The notes under the pieces: generated by a model
Database searches by the model: none
Told to the model about the DNA's origin: nothing
What the model saw: only the letters and a program-made list of their open reading frames with translations
Assembly (NCBI GenBank): GCA_002297665.1
Contig: DBMS01000051.1
Coordinates: forward strand, 1 to 10,752
Direction: 5' to 3'
Origin: Holophagaceae bacterium UBA692
Lineage (GTDB): Bacteria > Acidobacteriota > Holophagae > Holophagales > Holophagaceae
Length of the DNA: 10,752 nucleotides
Shown: positions 1 to 7,128 of the stretch, piece after piece
Layout: each line of letters starts with the position of its first letter
Numbering within the stretch: the first letter of the stretch is position 1
Translations under genes and position numbers: made by a program

Positions 1-93
1 GGGGAGCAGGGGCATGGGGCCTCCTCGGGAATCCAAGGTACGCGCGAAGGGGGCGGGGCGCCACATGCCCCGCCCCCTTCTTCTTGCGGTTTG
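1..93. other. Intergenic left edge of window
   Basis: No gene can be supported here. Some reading frames stay open on both strands through the left edge, but no start codon with a ribosome binding site, and no recognisable protein, is visible. The only structure is the GC-rich hairpin at 46-80, annotated separately. The stretch lies directly downstream of the S8 protease stop codon on the minus strand. Confidence 0.5.
46..80. terminator. GC-rich hairpin, probable (bidirectional) terminator
   Basis: Positions 46-59 (GAAGGGGGCGGGGC) pair perfectly with 67-80, giving a 14-bp stem with a 7-nt loop at 60-66. Read on the plus strand the stem is followed by TTCTTCTTG, a moderate U-rich tail. Read on the minus strand it sits about 13 nt past the protease stop codon but is followed by GCGCG, so the U-tract is poor in that direction. 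It probably ends the protease transcript, perhaps with help, and could also stop a plus-strand transcript entering from the left. Stem geometry is seen directly; function is inferred. Confidence 0.6.
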
Positions 94-2211
94 CTAGGGG
101 ATCACCACCGAATAGAAGTCGCCGGTGGTGGGCATCTTGCAGTTGTAGAGCTGGTTGAGCTGGATGGACTGGGGCGTGGCCGTGGCGTGGCTCTGGCTGC
201 CGAGGAGCGCGCTGGAGTCCGGGGCGGCGAAGGTGCCGGGGGCCGTTTCCGCGGGGTAGGAGGCCGGCGAGACGAAGAGCGCGTACTCGCCAATGGTGGA
301 GGCCAGGTAGGGGGTCACGCTGAACTTGTAGGTCTGGGGCGAGAGGATCAGGCCCGCGCTGTCGAGGCCGCCCACGTCGACGGTGGCGATCTTTGTCCCA
401 GCCTGGTTCCACACGGTGATGATGTCGTCCTCGACGCCCGTGGAGCCGGCGTCCATGAACGTCTGGATCCAGTAGACGGGCAGGGTGTAGGCGATGGTCT
501 GGGCGGGAATGGAGGTATCGCCCGCCTTGACCTGGAAGACCGGCGTGGTGGCCGGGTTTCCGCCGTAGTTGCTCCTTGCCACGTAATAGCCGGGCTTGAG
601 GAGGTTGAAGAACGCCACGCCGCTTTCCTTGGTGACGCTGTCGGCCAGGGAGATGCTGCTGGCCACGTAGTTGGTGATGGTGCCGGCCTCGTTGCAGTTG
701 TAAAGGTAGACGGGCACGCCCGTGAAGGCGGTCGTTCCGCCCTGGAAGGTGTTGGAGACCGTCACCTTCAGGCGGGCGTTGACGTAGTTGGCCGCGGCCG
801 TCTTGTTCGCGTTGACGTCGGCCACCACGGCGCCGATGGTCTTGAGCACGTTGACCCGGCCCCAGCCGTTGGTCTCGGTGAAGCCCGTGGCGCCCTCGAT
901 GAGGTCGGTGTTGCTCTCGAGGTAGGTCTTGATCTGGGCGGCGTTCAGGTCGGGGGCGAAGGTCAGCATGTAGGTGACCAGGCCCGTGACGAAGGGCGCG
1001 GACATGGAGGTGCCGGATTCCGAGGCGTAGTCGTCCTCGGAGCCGTTGTAGGTGGAGATCACGTTGTAGCCCGGGGCCGTCACGGAGATGTTGCGGCCGG
1101 AGGTGGAGAAGTGCACCTTCTTGTCGGAGCCGGTGGTGGCGCCCACGGCGATGACGCCCTGGTAGCCGGCCGGGTACTGGGCCATGTTCTGGCCGGTGTT
1201 GCCCATGGAGGCGACGATGACGACGTTGTTCTCCACGCAGGCTTCCACCATGTCGATGGCGAACTGGGAGGCTGCGGGGCCCCCCAGGCTCATGTTCACG
1301 GCGATGGTGTGGTCGTAGTTGGTCTTCTTCCAGTTGATGAGGTGGTAAAGGGACCCGTAGATGGCCCAGGTGCCGCCGGAACCGGAATCCGCCAGGCCCT
1401 TGTAGCTCACCAGATTGGTGTTCCAGCAGACGCCCGCCACGCCCTTGCCGTTGTTGCCCACGGCGGCGATGGTGCCGGCGGTGTGGCTGCCGTGGCCGTT
1501 GCCGTCGGTGCTGGCGACGGTGGTGGAGCCGACGTAGTCGATGGGCTGCACGTCATGGTCCGCGGTGCCGTCGATGAGGGCGCCGCCGTTGGCCAGGTCG
1601 TACCAGGAGAAGGCGTGGGTCACCACCCCCTTGAGGTCCTCATGGGAGAAGTTGATGCCCGTGTCGATGTCCGCGGTGGTGGGGCGGTTGGGGCCGAAGC
1701 CGTAGGTGGCCCAGGCCTCCTTGCACTTGGTGATGTAGACGGAATACTCCTCGGAAAGGGTCCGGGGATCCGGGTTGTCGTAGGCGAACCCGGCGTTGTG
1801 GGTGAGCAGGAGATCGGGTTCCACGAAGAGGACGCCGGAGGTGCGCTTCAGGTCCTCCATGGCCTCGAGGACGCCGGCCTCGCGGTAGAGATGGTAGTAG
1901 TTGAACCCCTTGCTGCTGATCTTGCCGATCACCTTGAGACCCTGGACCTCGAAGAGGCCTTCCCGGAAGGTGGGGGCGGTCTTGGCGATGAGGTAGCCGT
2001 AGTTCGTGTCCTTCTTCAGGGAATCCTCGGACGCCGGCGTGTAGAAGTCGTACTGGATGGCCGGCACGGCCATGTTCGCCGTGGCGCCGGGGGCCGTCGG
2101 CGAAGGGGTTCCGGACGCGGGCGCGCCCACGTCGGACCGGGAGCAGCCGGTGCCCAGGAGGCCGAGGCCGAGGGCAAGGGTGAGGAGGCAGGCGAATCGG
2201 GAAATTTTCAT
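94..2211 (-). CDS. S8 (subtilisin-like) serine protease, lipoprotein
   Basis: A 705-aa secreted endopeptidase. I chose the ATG at 2211 because AGGA (2220-2223) lies 8 nt upstream; the ATG at 2220 would be too close to it. Residues 1-23 form a lipoprotein signal (R5, hydrophobic run, LGTG-C23), with a Ser/Pro/Ala/Thr-rich tether after it. Residues about 80-137 resemble an I9-type propeptide ending in FVEPD. The S8 catalytic core spans about 150-465: Asp183 in DTG, His240 in GHGSHTAG, oxyanion Asn338 in GNTG and Ser402 in GTSMSAP, all intact. Residues about 470-575 look like an Ig-like or carboxypeptidase-regulatory-like beta domain, and about 580-650 resemble a PPC (pre-peptidase C-terminal) domain ending GEYALFVS. 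The start is 10 nt beyond the stop of the multi-domain lipoprotein upstream, so the two are almost certainly co-transcribed and probably translationally coupled. Substrate is unknown; an extracytoplasmic, membrane-anchored protease is likely. Confidence 0.95.
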   Translation of the reverse strand: MKISRFACLLTLALGLGLLGTGCSRSDVGAPASGTPSPTAPGATANMAVPAIQYDFYTPASEDSLKKDTNYGYLIAKTAPTFREGLFEVQGLKVIGKISSKGFNYYHLYREAGVLEAMEDLKRTSGVLFVEPDLLLTHNAGFAYDNPDPRTLSEEYSVYITKCKEAWATYGFGPNRPTTADIDTGINFSHEDLKGVVTHAFSWYDLANGGALIDGTADHDVQPIDYVGSTTVASTDGNGHGSHTAGTIAAVGNNGKGVAGVCWNTNLVSYKGLADSGSGGTWAIYGSLYHLINWKKTNYDHTIAVNMSLGGPAASQFAIDMVEACVENNVVIVASMGNTGQNMAQYPAGYQGVIAVGATTGSDKKVHFSTSGRNISVTAPGYNVISTYNGSEDDYASESGTSMSAPFVTGLVTYMLTFAPDLNAAQIKTYLESNTDLIEGATGFTETNGWGRVNVLKTIGAVVADVNANKTAAANYVNARLKVTVSNTFQGGTTAFTGVPVYLYNCNEAGTITNYVASSISLADSVTKESGVAFFNLLKPGYYVARSNYGGNPATTPVFQVKAGDTSIPAQTIAYTLPVYWIQTFMDAGSTGVEDDIITVWNQAGTKIATVDVGGLDSAGLILSPQTYKFSVTPYLASTIGEYALFVSPASYPAETAPGTFAAPDSSALLGSQSHATATPQSIQLNQLYNCKMPTTGDFYSVVIP

Positions 2212-2219
2212 GGTCACCA

Positions 2220-2223
2220 TCCT
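2220..2223 (-). promoter_or_regulatory. Ribosome binding site of the S8 protease
   Basis: Minus-strand AGGA overlaps the stop codon (2222-2224) of the preceding lipoprotein gene and lies 8 nt from the ATG at 2211. This decides the start codon and implies that ribosomes finishing the upstream gene can re-initiate here. Confidence 0.7.
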
Positions 2224-4504
2224 ACTGGGCGCTGGGGTCGAGGGTGAGGGTGAAGAAGCCGTTGATGGCGCCGTAGCTCTTCTCGTAGGTGCTGCCATAG
2301 GACATGGCCCTGCCCAGGGAGCCGGTGCCAGGCGTGTAGCGCTGGAAGTAGCTGGCGTCGCTCGTGGAGTAGCTGGCGCTGCCCTTGGTTCCGAAGATGC
2401 TCCACTCGTAGGTGACGCCCGGCTGCAGGGTCGTGGCGTTGGGGAAGTTGATGCTCACCTTCGTGTGGTCCTCGGAGACGGCGCAATCGACGGACGTGGC
2501 CGTCCAGACCCCGGCGACGGGCTTCTGGAAGGTGCCGAGGATGAAGTTGTAGCGGTAGGCCTGCCCGAAGACGCTGGAGCCGACCTTGTCCCGGATCCAG
2601 AGGTAGAAGTAGAAGTAGTCGGACACCGTCGCGTCCCACAGGGCGGGGTTGGAGACCGTGAACTCGAACCTGGGCTGGCGGGTGGTGGTGATGGCGCTCA
2701 TGGCCGGGGAGGACAGGCCCACCGTGAAGGGGGGCAGGAACTGGCTGGGCACCGGGGCGGATTCGGGGGTGAACCCGGCGTTGGCGGTGAGGTTGCCGTT
2801 GAACGCGCGGACCTTGTAGCTGTAGACCACGCCTTCCTTGAGGGTGGGGTCCAGGTCGTAGCAGGAATAGATGCCGTTGCTGCCCTTGTTGAGGTAGCCG
2901 TACTGATGGGTGCGGATCTTGGTGAAGTTCGTGCCGTCCGCCGAGCGGTAGAGTTCGAAGCCGCGGATGCCAGGGGCGGTGGCTCCCGAACCCACGTTGA
3001 ACTGGATGAGGGGCAGGTAGGTGATGGCCTTGTCGTCCACCGGGGTGACGGCGTAGATGTCGCGGGTGAGGCCGTAGGTGTAGAGCACGTTGAAGACGTT
3101 GGTGGGCGTCACGGCCGAGATGTCAGGATCTGCGGCCACGGGCACGGCGTCGGTGACGGTGAAGTAGACCTTCTGCTCCGTGCGGTTGTTGGCCACGTCG
3201 TAGGCGACCAGGTCGATGGTGTGGGCGGTGCCGGCCACGGTGTTGGCGTAGTAGTCCAGGTAGAAGATGGACGTGGTGCGGTAGAAGGGGAGGCCGTTCA
3301 CCGTGACGGGAACGGAGTTCTCTTCCGTCGCCATGGGCGCGAAGTAGTCATAGCTCCAGGCGTTCCGGTCGTAGTTGACGCCGATGCCGAATCCCGACCA
3401 GGCGGTGGGGCTCACGCCGGACCTGCCGAGGGCGGTGACCTTGAGGTAGTTGATGTTCGCCAGGACGTCGCTGAACTGGTTGGCCAGGATGGGCGTCCAG
3501 GTGGTCCCGTCGGCGGAATAGGAGATCTCGGTGATCTGGGGGGCGGACGCCGGGAAGGCGGTCATCCCCAGGTCGTGGCAGTAGAGGTCCGCCCGCGCTT
3601 CGCGGCTGGGGTCGAAATTCACCCGGGCGTCCTGGGCCGTGCCGGTGCCCTTGGCGAGGAGGGAATACCTGGCCTGGGGATCCAGGCCGAGCGTCGCGTT
3701 TCCGTTGGCGTCCACCGGAATGGCGTCCTCCAGCACGTCGCCGGCCGGGCTCATGACCGTCACCAGGGCGCTCTTCACCGGCGTGCCGTTGCAGGAATCC
3801 AGCACGGTGACCGGGGTCGAGGGTGCGAACTCACGGACGGTGATGGTGTTGCTGGAAAGGGTTCCGTCCTCCGCGGTGACGTCCACGGTGATGGGCGTGT
3901 TGCCCACCGCCAGGGGGATGGCCTGGGAAGCCGCGCCCCGGGCCACGGTCACGCCGTTGACCTGGACGGTGGCGAGGGGATGGGTGGGCGTCGCCGTCAC
4001 GGTGATGCTGGCCTGGCCGGAATAGATGTCCGTGGTGTAGGCGTGGACGGTGGGGCTGGCCGCCGGCGCGAGGATGCCCTTGGAGATGGAGAGGCCGGCA
4101 AGGCTGGCGTCGCTGTTCTTCAGGCGGGTGACGGTGATGGTGGTGACGCGGCGGGCGCCGTTCTCGGCGATGACCTCCACGGGAATGACGTTGGCGCCGG
4201 TGTTGAGGGGGATGGCGGCGGAGGGCTGGCCGCTGACCACCCTCGCGCCCAGCACGGTGATTGTGGCGTTGGACTTGACCGCGGTGGGGGTGACGGTCGT
4301 GGAAACCACGGAATTGGCCACGGTGAGGCGGTAGGCGTCCGCGCTGTCGGAGAATGCGGGGGTGATGGCGCCGGCGGAAACCACAAGGGCGCTCAGCCGG
4401 TTATCCGAATCCTTGGACCGGCTGGACGAACAGCCTGTGCCGACCATGCTGATGATGGCGAGGGCACCGAATGCGGCGACCCGGTTGGAAAAAGAAAAGG
4501 GCAT
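2222..4504 (-). CDS. Multi-domain surface lipoprotein (cadherin-like, Ig/FN3-like)
   Basis: A 760-aa predicted lipoprotein of unknown specific function. The start at 4504 is set by a perfect AGGAGG 7 nt upstream; a longer frame from 4561 lacks this. Residues 1-25 are a lipoprotein signal (N7 R8, hydrophobic run, VGTG-C25). Residues about 37-127 and 133-223 are two tandem repeats of the cadherin-like beta-sandwich type (compare PF12733): each begins LSxLxxSxGxxxP and ends in a V-x-AE-N/D-G … ITV strand. About 230-310 resembles a carboxypeptidase regulatory-like domain. About 320-450 looks like another Ig-like domain ending VAYDVANN…FTVTD. About 505-600 is FN3-like (GFELYRSADG … YSYKVRAFNG). 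The 600-760 region is beta-rich and ends with LQPGVTYEWSIFG. No enzymatic motif is visible. Such architecture suggests adhesion, glycan binding or a scaffold. It is the first gene of a unit with the S8 protease. Domain borders are judged by eye. Confidence 0.88.
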   Translation of the reverse strand: MPFSFSNRVAAFGALAIISMVGTGCSSSRSKDSDNRLSALVVSAGAITPAFSDSADAYRLTVANSVVSTTVTPTAVKSNATITVLGARVVSGQPSAAIPLNTGANVIPVEVIAENGARRVTTITVTRLKNSDASLAGLSISKGILAPAASPTVHAYTTDIYSGQASITVTATPTHPLATVQVNGVTVARGAASQAIPLAVGNTPITVDVTAEDGTLSSNTITVREFAPSTPVTVLDSCNGTPVKSALVTVMSPAGDVLEDAIPVDANGNATLGLDPQARYSLLAKGTGTAQDARVNFDPSREARADLYCHDLGMTAFPASAPQITEISYSADGTTWTPILANQFSDVLANINYLKVTALGRSGVSPTAWSGFGIGVNYDRNAWSYDYFAPMATEENSVPVTVNGLPFYRTTSIFYLDYYANTVAGTAHTIDLVAYDVANNRTEQKVYFTVTDAVPVAADPDISAVTPTNVFNVLYTYGLTRDIYAVTPVDDKAITYLPLIQFNVGSGATAPGIRGFELYRSADGTNFTKIRTHQYGYLNKGSNGIYSCYDLDPTLKEGVVYSYKVRAFNGNLTANAGFTPESAPVPSQFLPPFTVGLSSPAMSAITTTRQPRFEFTVSNPALWDATVSDYFYFYLWIRDKVGSSVFGQAYRYNFILGTFQKPVAGVWTATSVDCAVSEDHTKVSINFPNATTLQPGVTYEWSIFGTKGSASYSTSDASYFQRYTPGTGSLGRAMSYGSTYEKSYGAINGFFTLTLDPSAQ

Positions 4505-4511
4505 TGGCAGG

Positions 4512-4517
4512 CCTCCT
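4512..4517 (-). promoter_or_regulatory. Strong ribosome binding site of the surface lipoprotein
   Basis: A perfect AGGAGG on the minus strand, 7 nt before the ATG at 4504. It excludes the in-frame upstream ATG at 4561 as the main start and suggests a well-translated gene. Confidence 0.85.
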
Positions 4518-4519
4518 GA

Positions 4520-4541
4520 GGGGTGGGGTCGTTGGGTTGGG
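4520..4541 (+). other. G-quadruplex-forming motif (template strand of lipoprotein leader)
   Basis: Four G-tracts of 4, 4, 3 and 3 with loops of 1, 5 and 2 nt (T, TCGTT, TT) meet the usual G3+N1-7 rule for a potential intramolecular quadruplex. The G-rich strand is the plus strand, the template for the minus-strand lipoprotein gene, and lies just upstream of its ribosome binding site. The mRNA would be C-rich, so any effect would be at the DNA level. The sequence match is direct; folding and function are inferred. Confidence 0.5.
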
Positions 4542-4616
4542 TTGATGATCGAGTATTTCAAAATTTCGACCTGGCACCTAGCAAGGCCTGCCGAATCGAT
4601 TGTTAATTTATGTTAA

Positions 4617-4636
4617 GGCGCCCTCGCCGGGGCGCC
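4617..4636 (-). terminator. Probable Rho-independent terminator of the ABC operon
   Basis: GGCGCCC (4617-4623) and GGGCGCC (4630-4636) form a perfect 7-bp GC stem with a 6-nt loop. On the minus strand the stem is followed by TTAACATAAATTAACAAT, an AT-rich but not pure-U tail. It lies about 25 nt past the stop codon of the last ABC gene, the expected place for an operon terminator. Confidence 0.55.
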
Positions 4637-4661
4637 CAAGGGCCTGAATCATCACGGTTTG

Positions 4662-5417
4662 TCAGGCGCCGCCCAGCCTGGGGAGGGCCTCCACCAGCGC
4701 CCGGGTGAAGGGGTGTTCCGGGTGGTCGAAGACGGCCTGCGAAGGGCCCTCTTCCACGATGGCGCCGTCCCGCAGCACCAGGGTGCGCTCGGCCATGTGG
4801 CGCACCACGCCGATGTCGTGGGAGACGATCACCATGGCCATGCCGCGTTCCCGGCAAACCTCCATGAGCAGGTTGAGGATCTGGGCCTGCACGGAGGTGT
4901 CCAGGGCCGAGACCGGTTCGTCGGCGAACAGAAGGTCGGGTTCCAGGGAGAGGGCGCGGGCGATGACCACCCGCTGCTTCTGCCCGCCGCTGAGCTCTCC
5001 GGGTCGGCGCGAAGCCACGGCCCCGGGCAGGCCCACCTGGTCCAGGAGGGCGGGGATCCTGGCGCGGCGCTCGGCCCGGGACATGCCGTGGACGCGGAAG
5101 GGCTCCTCCAGCGCCTCCTGGACGGTCCACCCGGGATTGAGCACGGCGGCGGGGTCCTGGTGGACGGCCTGGATCTTCCGGCGCAGGGCGCGCCAGGCCG
5201 GAGTCCGCGGCGGGGGCATGGGCGCGCCGCGGTACAGGACCTCGCCGGCATCGGGGCGCTCCAGGCCCATGAGGATGCGTCCGAAGGTGGTCTTGCCCGA
5301 GCCGCTTTCGCCCACCAGGCCCAGGGTGCGGCCCTCCTCCAGGGCGAGGGCGACGCCGGCCAGGACGGGGCGGCCCTGGTAGGCCTTGCGGACGCCCCTG
5401 GCTTCCAGGAGGATCAT
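4662..5417 (-). CDS. Peptide ABC transporter ATPase, OppF/DppF-like (short form)
   Basis: A 251-aa cytoplasmic ATPase that would power peptide import together with the OppD-like subunit. Start at 5417 (ATG) overlaps the stop of the upstream gene as ATGA; residues begin directly with the ABC fold (MILLEARGVRKAY). Walker A GESGSGKT is at 36-43 (K42), Q-loop Q87, signature LSGGQ 142-146, Walker B ending D166-E167, D-loop SALD 170-173 and H-loop H200, so all catalytic elements are present. The protein ends soon after the HPFTRAL motif (about 235-241). OppF/DppF proteins normally run to about 320-330 aa with a Cys-containing C-terminal oligopeptide-transporter domain, which is missing here. No frameshift remnant is evident downstream; a terminator hairpin follows within 30 nt. 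Last gene of the operon. The family is certain; peptide rather than nickel or other substrate is inferred. Confidence 0.95.
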   Translation of the reverse strand: MILLEARGVRKAYQGRPVLAGVALALEEGRTLGLVGESGSGKTTFGRILMGLERPDAGEVLYRGAPMPPPRTPAWRALRRKIQAVHQDPAAVLNPGWTVQEALEEPFRVHGMSRAERRARIPALLDQVGLPGAVASRRPGELSGGQKQRVVIARALSLEPDLLFADEPVSALDTSVQAQILNLLMEVCRERGMAMVIVSHDIGVVRHMAERTLVLRDGAIVEEGPSQAVFDHPEHPFTRALVEALPRLGGA

Positions 5418-6349
5418 GGGGCCTCCCCGCATGGGTGGAAGCAGGCGTGGCCTTCGGGGAACCAGGTGTAGGGACGCTCCAGGCAGTCCTCCCGGGCGAA
5501 GCGGCACCGGTCCGCGAAGACGCAGGGGGGGATGGAGGGAGGCGTGACCAGGGGGACCTGCCCGGGGATGGCGGCCAGCGGCGTGCCGGCTTCCTCCGGA
5601 AAGCGGGCGCAGGCGATGAGCGCCTCGGTGTAGCGGTGGCGGGGGCGGCGCAGGACGCGGTCGGTGGGCCCGCTTTCCATGGGGCGCCCGGCGTAGAGCA
5701 CCAGCAGGTCGTCGCAGCGCTGGGCGGCCAGGGGCAGGTCGTGGGTGATGAGGAGCACCGCCAGGCCCAACTCCCGCCGCAGGTCGCCCACCAGGTCCAG
5801 CACCTGGGCCTGGACGGTGGCGTCCAGGGCGGTGGTGGGCTCGTCGGCCACGAGGATCCGGGGGCCCGCGGCCAGGGCCATGGCGATGCAGATGCGCTGG
5901 AGCATGCCGCCGGAAAAGGCCGCGGGGCGGTCCTCGGCGCGCGCGGAGGCGATGCCGACCCGGTCCAGCCAGCGCGCCGCTTCCCGCCGGGCCTCCGCGC
6001 GCGCCATGCCCCGGTGGAGTTCCAGCGCCTCGGCGATCTGGCGGCCCACCTCCATGCGCGGGTTGAGGGCCAGGCGCGGCTCCTGGAAGACCATGGCGAT
6101 GACGCTGCCGCGAAGGCGCGCCCAGTTCCGGGGCGCCTCCCCAAGGATGCGCAGGCTCCCCGTCACCTCGAAGCGGTCCGCGGGCAGCAGGCCCAGGAGC
6201 GCCTGGGCCGTCAGGCTCTTGCCCGATCCGCTCTCGCCCACCAGGCCCAGGGTGCGCCCCGCCGTCAGGTCGAAGGAGAGCCTCTCCACGAGCGGGTTCC
6301 CGCCGGCCAGCGCGATGCCCAGGTCCCGGGCCTCCAGGGCGGCGCTCAC
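5414..6349 (-). CDS. Peptide ABC transporter ATPase, OppD/DppD-like
   Basis: A 311-aa ATPase partner of the OppF-like subunit. I chose GTG at 6349, which overlaps the stop of the permease gene as GTGA and has GGGGAGG just upstream; a longer frame from 6442 would lie inside the permease gene. Walker A GESGSGKS 38-45 (K44), Q-loop Q89, signature FSGGM 145-149 (F instead of the usual L), Walker B ending D169-E170 and H-loop H203 are all present. The C-terminal oligopeptide/dipeptide-type domain (about 236-311) is complete, with Cys276, Cys282, Cys289 and Cys303 in the spacing typical of OppD/DppD (C-x5-C-x6-C-x13-C), plus an extra Cys307. In some relatives this Cys set binds a [4Fe-4S] cluster; whether it does so here is inference. 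Fourth gene of the operon. Confidence 0.95.
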   Translation of the reverse strand: MSAALEARDLGIALAGGNPLVERLSFDLTAGRTLGLVGESGSGKSLTAQALLGLLPADRFEVTGSLRILGEAPRNWARLRGSVIAMVFQEPRLALNPRMEVGRQIAEALELHRGMARAEARREAARWLDRVGIASARAEDRPAAFSGGMLQRICIAMALAAGPRILVADEPTTALDATVQAQVLDLVGDLRRELGLAVLLITHDLPLAAQRCDDLLVLYAGRPMESGPTDRVLRRPRHRYTEALIACARFPEEAGTPLAAIPGQVPLVTPPSIPPCVFADRCRFAREDCLERPYTWFPEGHACFHPCGEAP

Positions 6350-7128
6350 GCCTCCTCCCCGGCCATCAGGGCCTTTCCCAGGAGGGAGAAGCCCACCGCG
6401 ATGAGCAGGAGCAGCCCCCACACGGGCAGGACGATGCGCCACTCGCCCAGGATCAGGTTCCGGTAGTTGCTCCCCACGTACGTGCCCAGGCTGGGCGTCG
6501 TGGGCGGCAGGCCGAAGCCCAGGAAGCTGATCGTGGATTCCATGAAGATCACCGCCGGCACCCGGAGCAGGAAGACCGCCAGGACGAAGCCCTTCATGCG
6601 GGGCAGCAGGTGGCGCACGAGGATCCAGGTCTCGCCTGCGCCCAGGGCGCGGCTCGCGGCCACGAACTCGGCCTCGCCCAGGGCCTGGAGCCGGGCGCGG
6701 AACATGAGCGCGGGCACGGCCCAGCCGATCACCGACAGGGAGGCGCCCACCGCCAGGGTGGGGTCGGGGTCCATGAACCCCAGGTCCCGGGCGGTCTTGA
6801 GCAGGAAGGCCATGGTGATCAGCACCAGGATGTCGGGCAGGGCGAAGAAGAATTCCGAGAGCCGGGTGATGGCGAAGTCCACGGGGCCTTTCGCCTGGGC
6901 CGCGGCCAGGGCCAGGAGGATGCCCAGGGCGGTGGTGAGGCCGGCCACCCCCCCCGCCAGGGCCATGGAGCGGCCCAGGCCGCCCAGGGCGCGTTCGCAG
7001 ACGGTCCGGGTGGGGAACTCCAGGTCCATTCCGAAAGGGCAGGCGTGGACCCAGCGCGGAAGGGCCGACAGCGCCAGCAGGAACAGGAGGAGGGAGAGGC
7101 CCACGAGGCCCTTGGCGCGCGGGGTCAT
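6346..7128 (-). CDS. Peptide ABC transporter permease, DppC/OppC-like
   Basis: A 260-aa inner-membrane permease. It has an N-terminal membrane segment (about 7-24), a short external loop, then about five further hydrophobic segments (roughly 54-78, 95-112, 126-145, 180-205, 232-252). The cytoplasmic EAA loop that docks onto the ATPases is at about 154-176 (EFVAASRALGAGE…LP), and the MESTISFLGFGLPP…PSLGTYV stretch (196-218) is characteristic of DppC/OppC proteins. The ATG at 7128 overlaps the previous gene's stop as ATGA, and the ribosome binding site is weak, so translation is probably coupled. It would form the translocation pore with the DppB-like permease. Confidence 0.95.
   Translation of the reverse strand: MTPRAKGLVGLSLLLFLLALSALPRWVHACPFGMDLEFPTRTVCERALGGLGRSMALAGGVAGLTTALGILLALAAAQAKGPVDFAITRLSEFFFALPDILVLITMAFLLKTARDLGFMDPDPTLAVGASLSVIGWAVPALMFRARLQALGEAEFVAASRALGAGETWILVRHLLPRMKGFVLAVFLLRVPAVIFMESTISFLGFGLPPTTPSLGTYVGSNYRNLILGEWRIVLPVWGLLLLIAVGFSLLGKALMAGEEA

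Larger units (their letters stand above)
4505..4616 (-). promoter_or_regulatory. Leader/promoter region of the lipoprotein-protease unit
   Basis: This non-coding stretch must carry the promoter of the two-gene unit, since a hairpin terminator precedes it. It is markedly AT-richer than its surroundings (about 4548-4616), then turns into a C-rich leader with a repeated CCCAA unit just before the ribosome binding site. Possible sigma-70-like elements on the minus strand (TTAACA, TTGCTA, AATACT) do not form a well-spaced -35/-10 pair, so I do not place a promoter exactly. Confidence 0.45.

Noticed and set aside
91..2247. A 718-aa open frame on the plus strand covering nearly all of the S8 protease gene
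   Set aside because: Its product is Gly/Val/Asp/Glu-rich low-complexity sequence with no domain, signal or ribosome binding site. It is the antisense shadow of a high-GC coding gene with G/C-biased third codon positions.
2212..2298. N-terminal extension of the S8 protease up to 2298
   Set aside because: It overlaps the end of the upstream gene, encodes a Pro/Ser/Thr/Arg-rich shadow sequence and would bury the lipoprotein signal peptide; AGGA is correctly placed for the ATG at 2211.
2057..4519. An 820-aa open frame on the plus strand antisense to the surface lipoprotein
   Set aside because: Same shadow composition (VHGDGVGVGH-type runs); the minus-strand gene has a lipoprotein signal, a perfect ribosome binding site and recognisable domains.
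4531..4543. GTTGGGTTGGGTT as a tandem repeat or repeat-array fragment
   Set aside because: Only about two and a half units of 5 nt; too short to be an array. It is better described as part of the G-tract motif.
4505..4561. Start at 4561 for the surface lipoprotein
   Set aside because: It would add 19 residues before the lipoprotein signal peptide and lacks a ribosome binding site, whereas AGGAGG sits 7 nt from the ATG at 4504.
5418..5507. Upstream start codons (5507, 5432) for the OppF-like ATPase
   Set aside because: The ABC fold begins at the ATG at 5417, which forms a clean ATGA overlap like the other junctions of the operon; the extension only overlaps the OppD-like C-terminal domain.
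4603..6144. A 513-aa minus-strand frame across both ATPase genes
   Set aside because: Arg/Pro/Gly-rich out-of-frame translation; the true frames hold full Walker A, signature and Walker B motifs.
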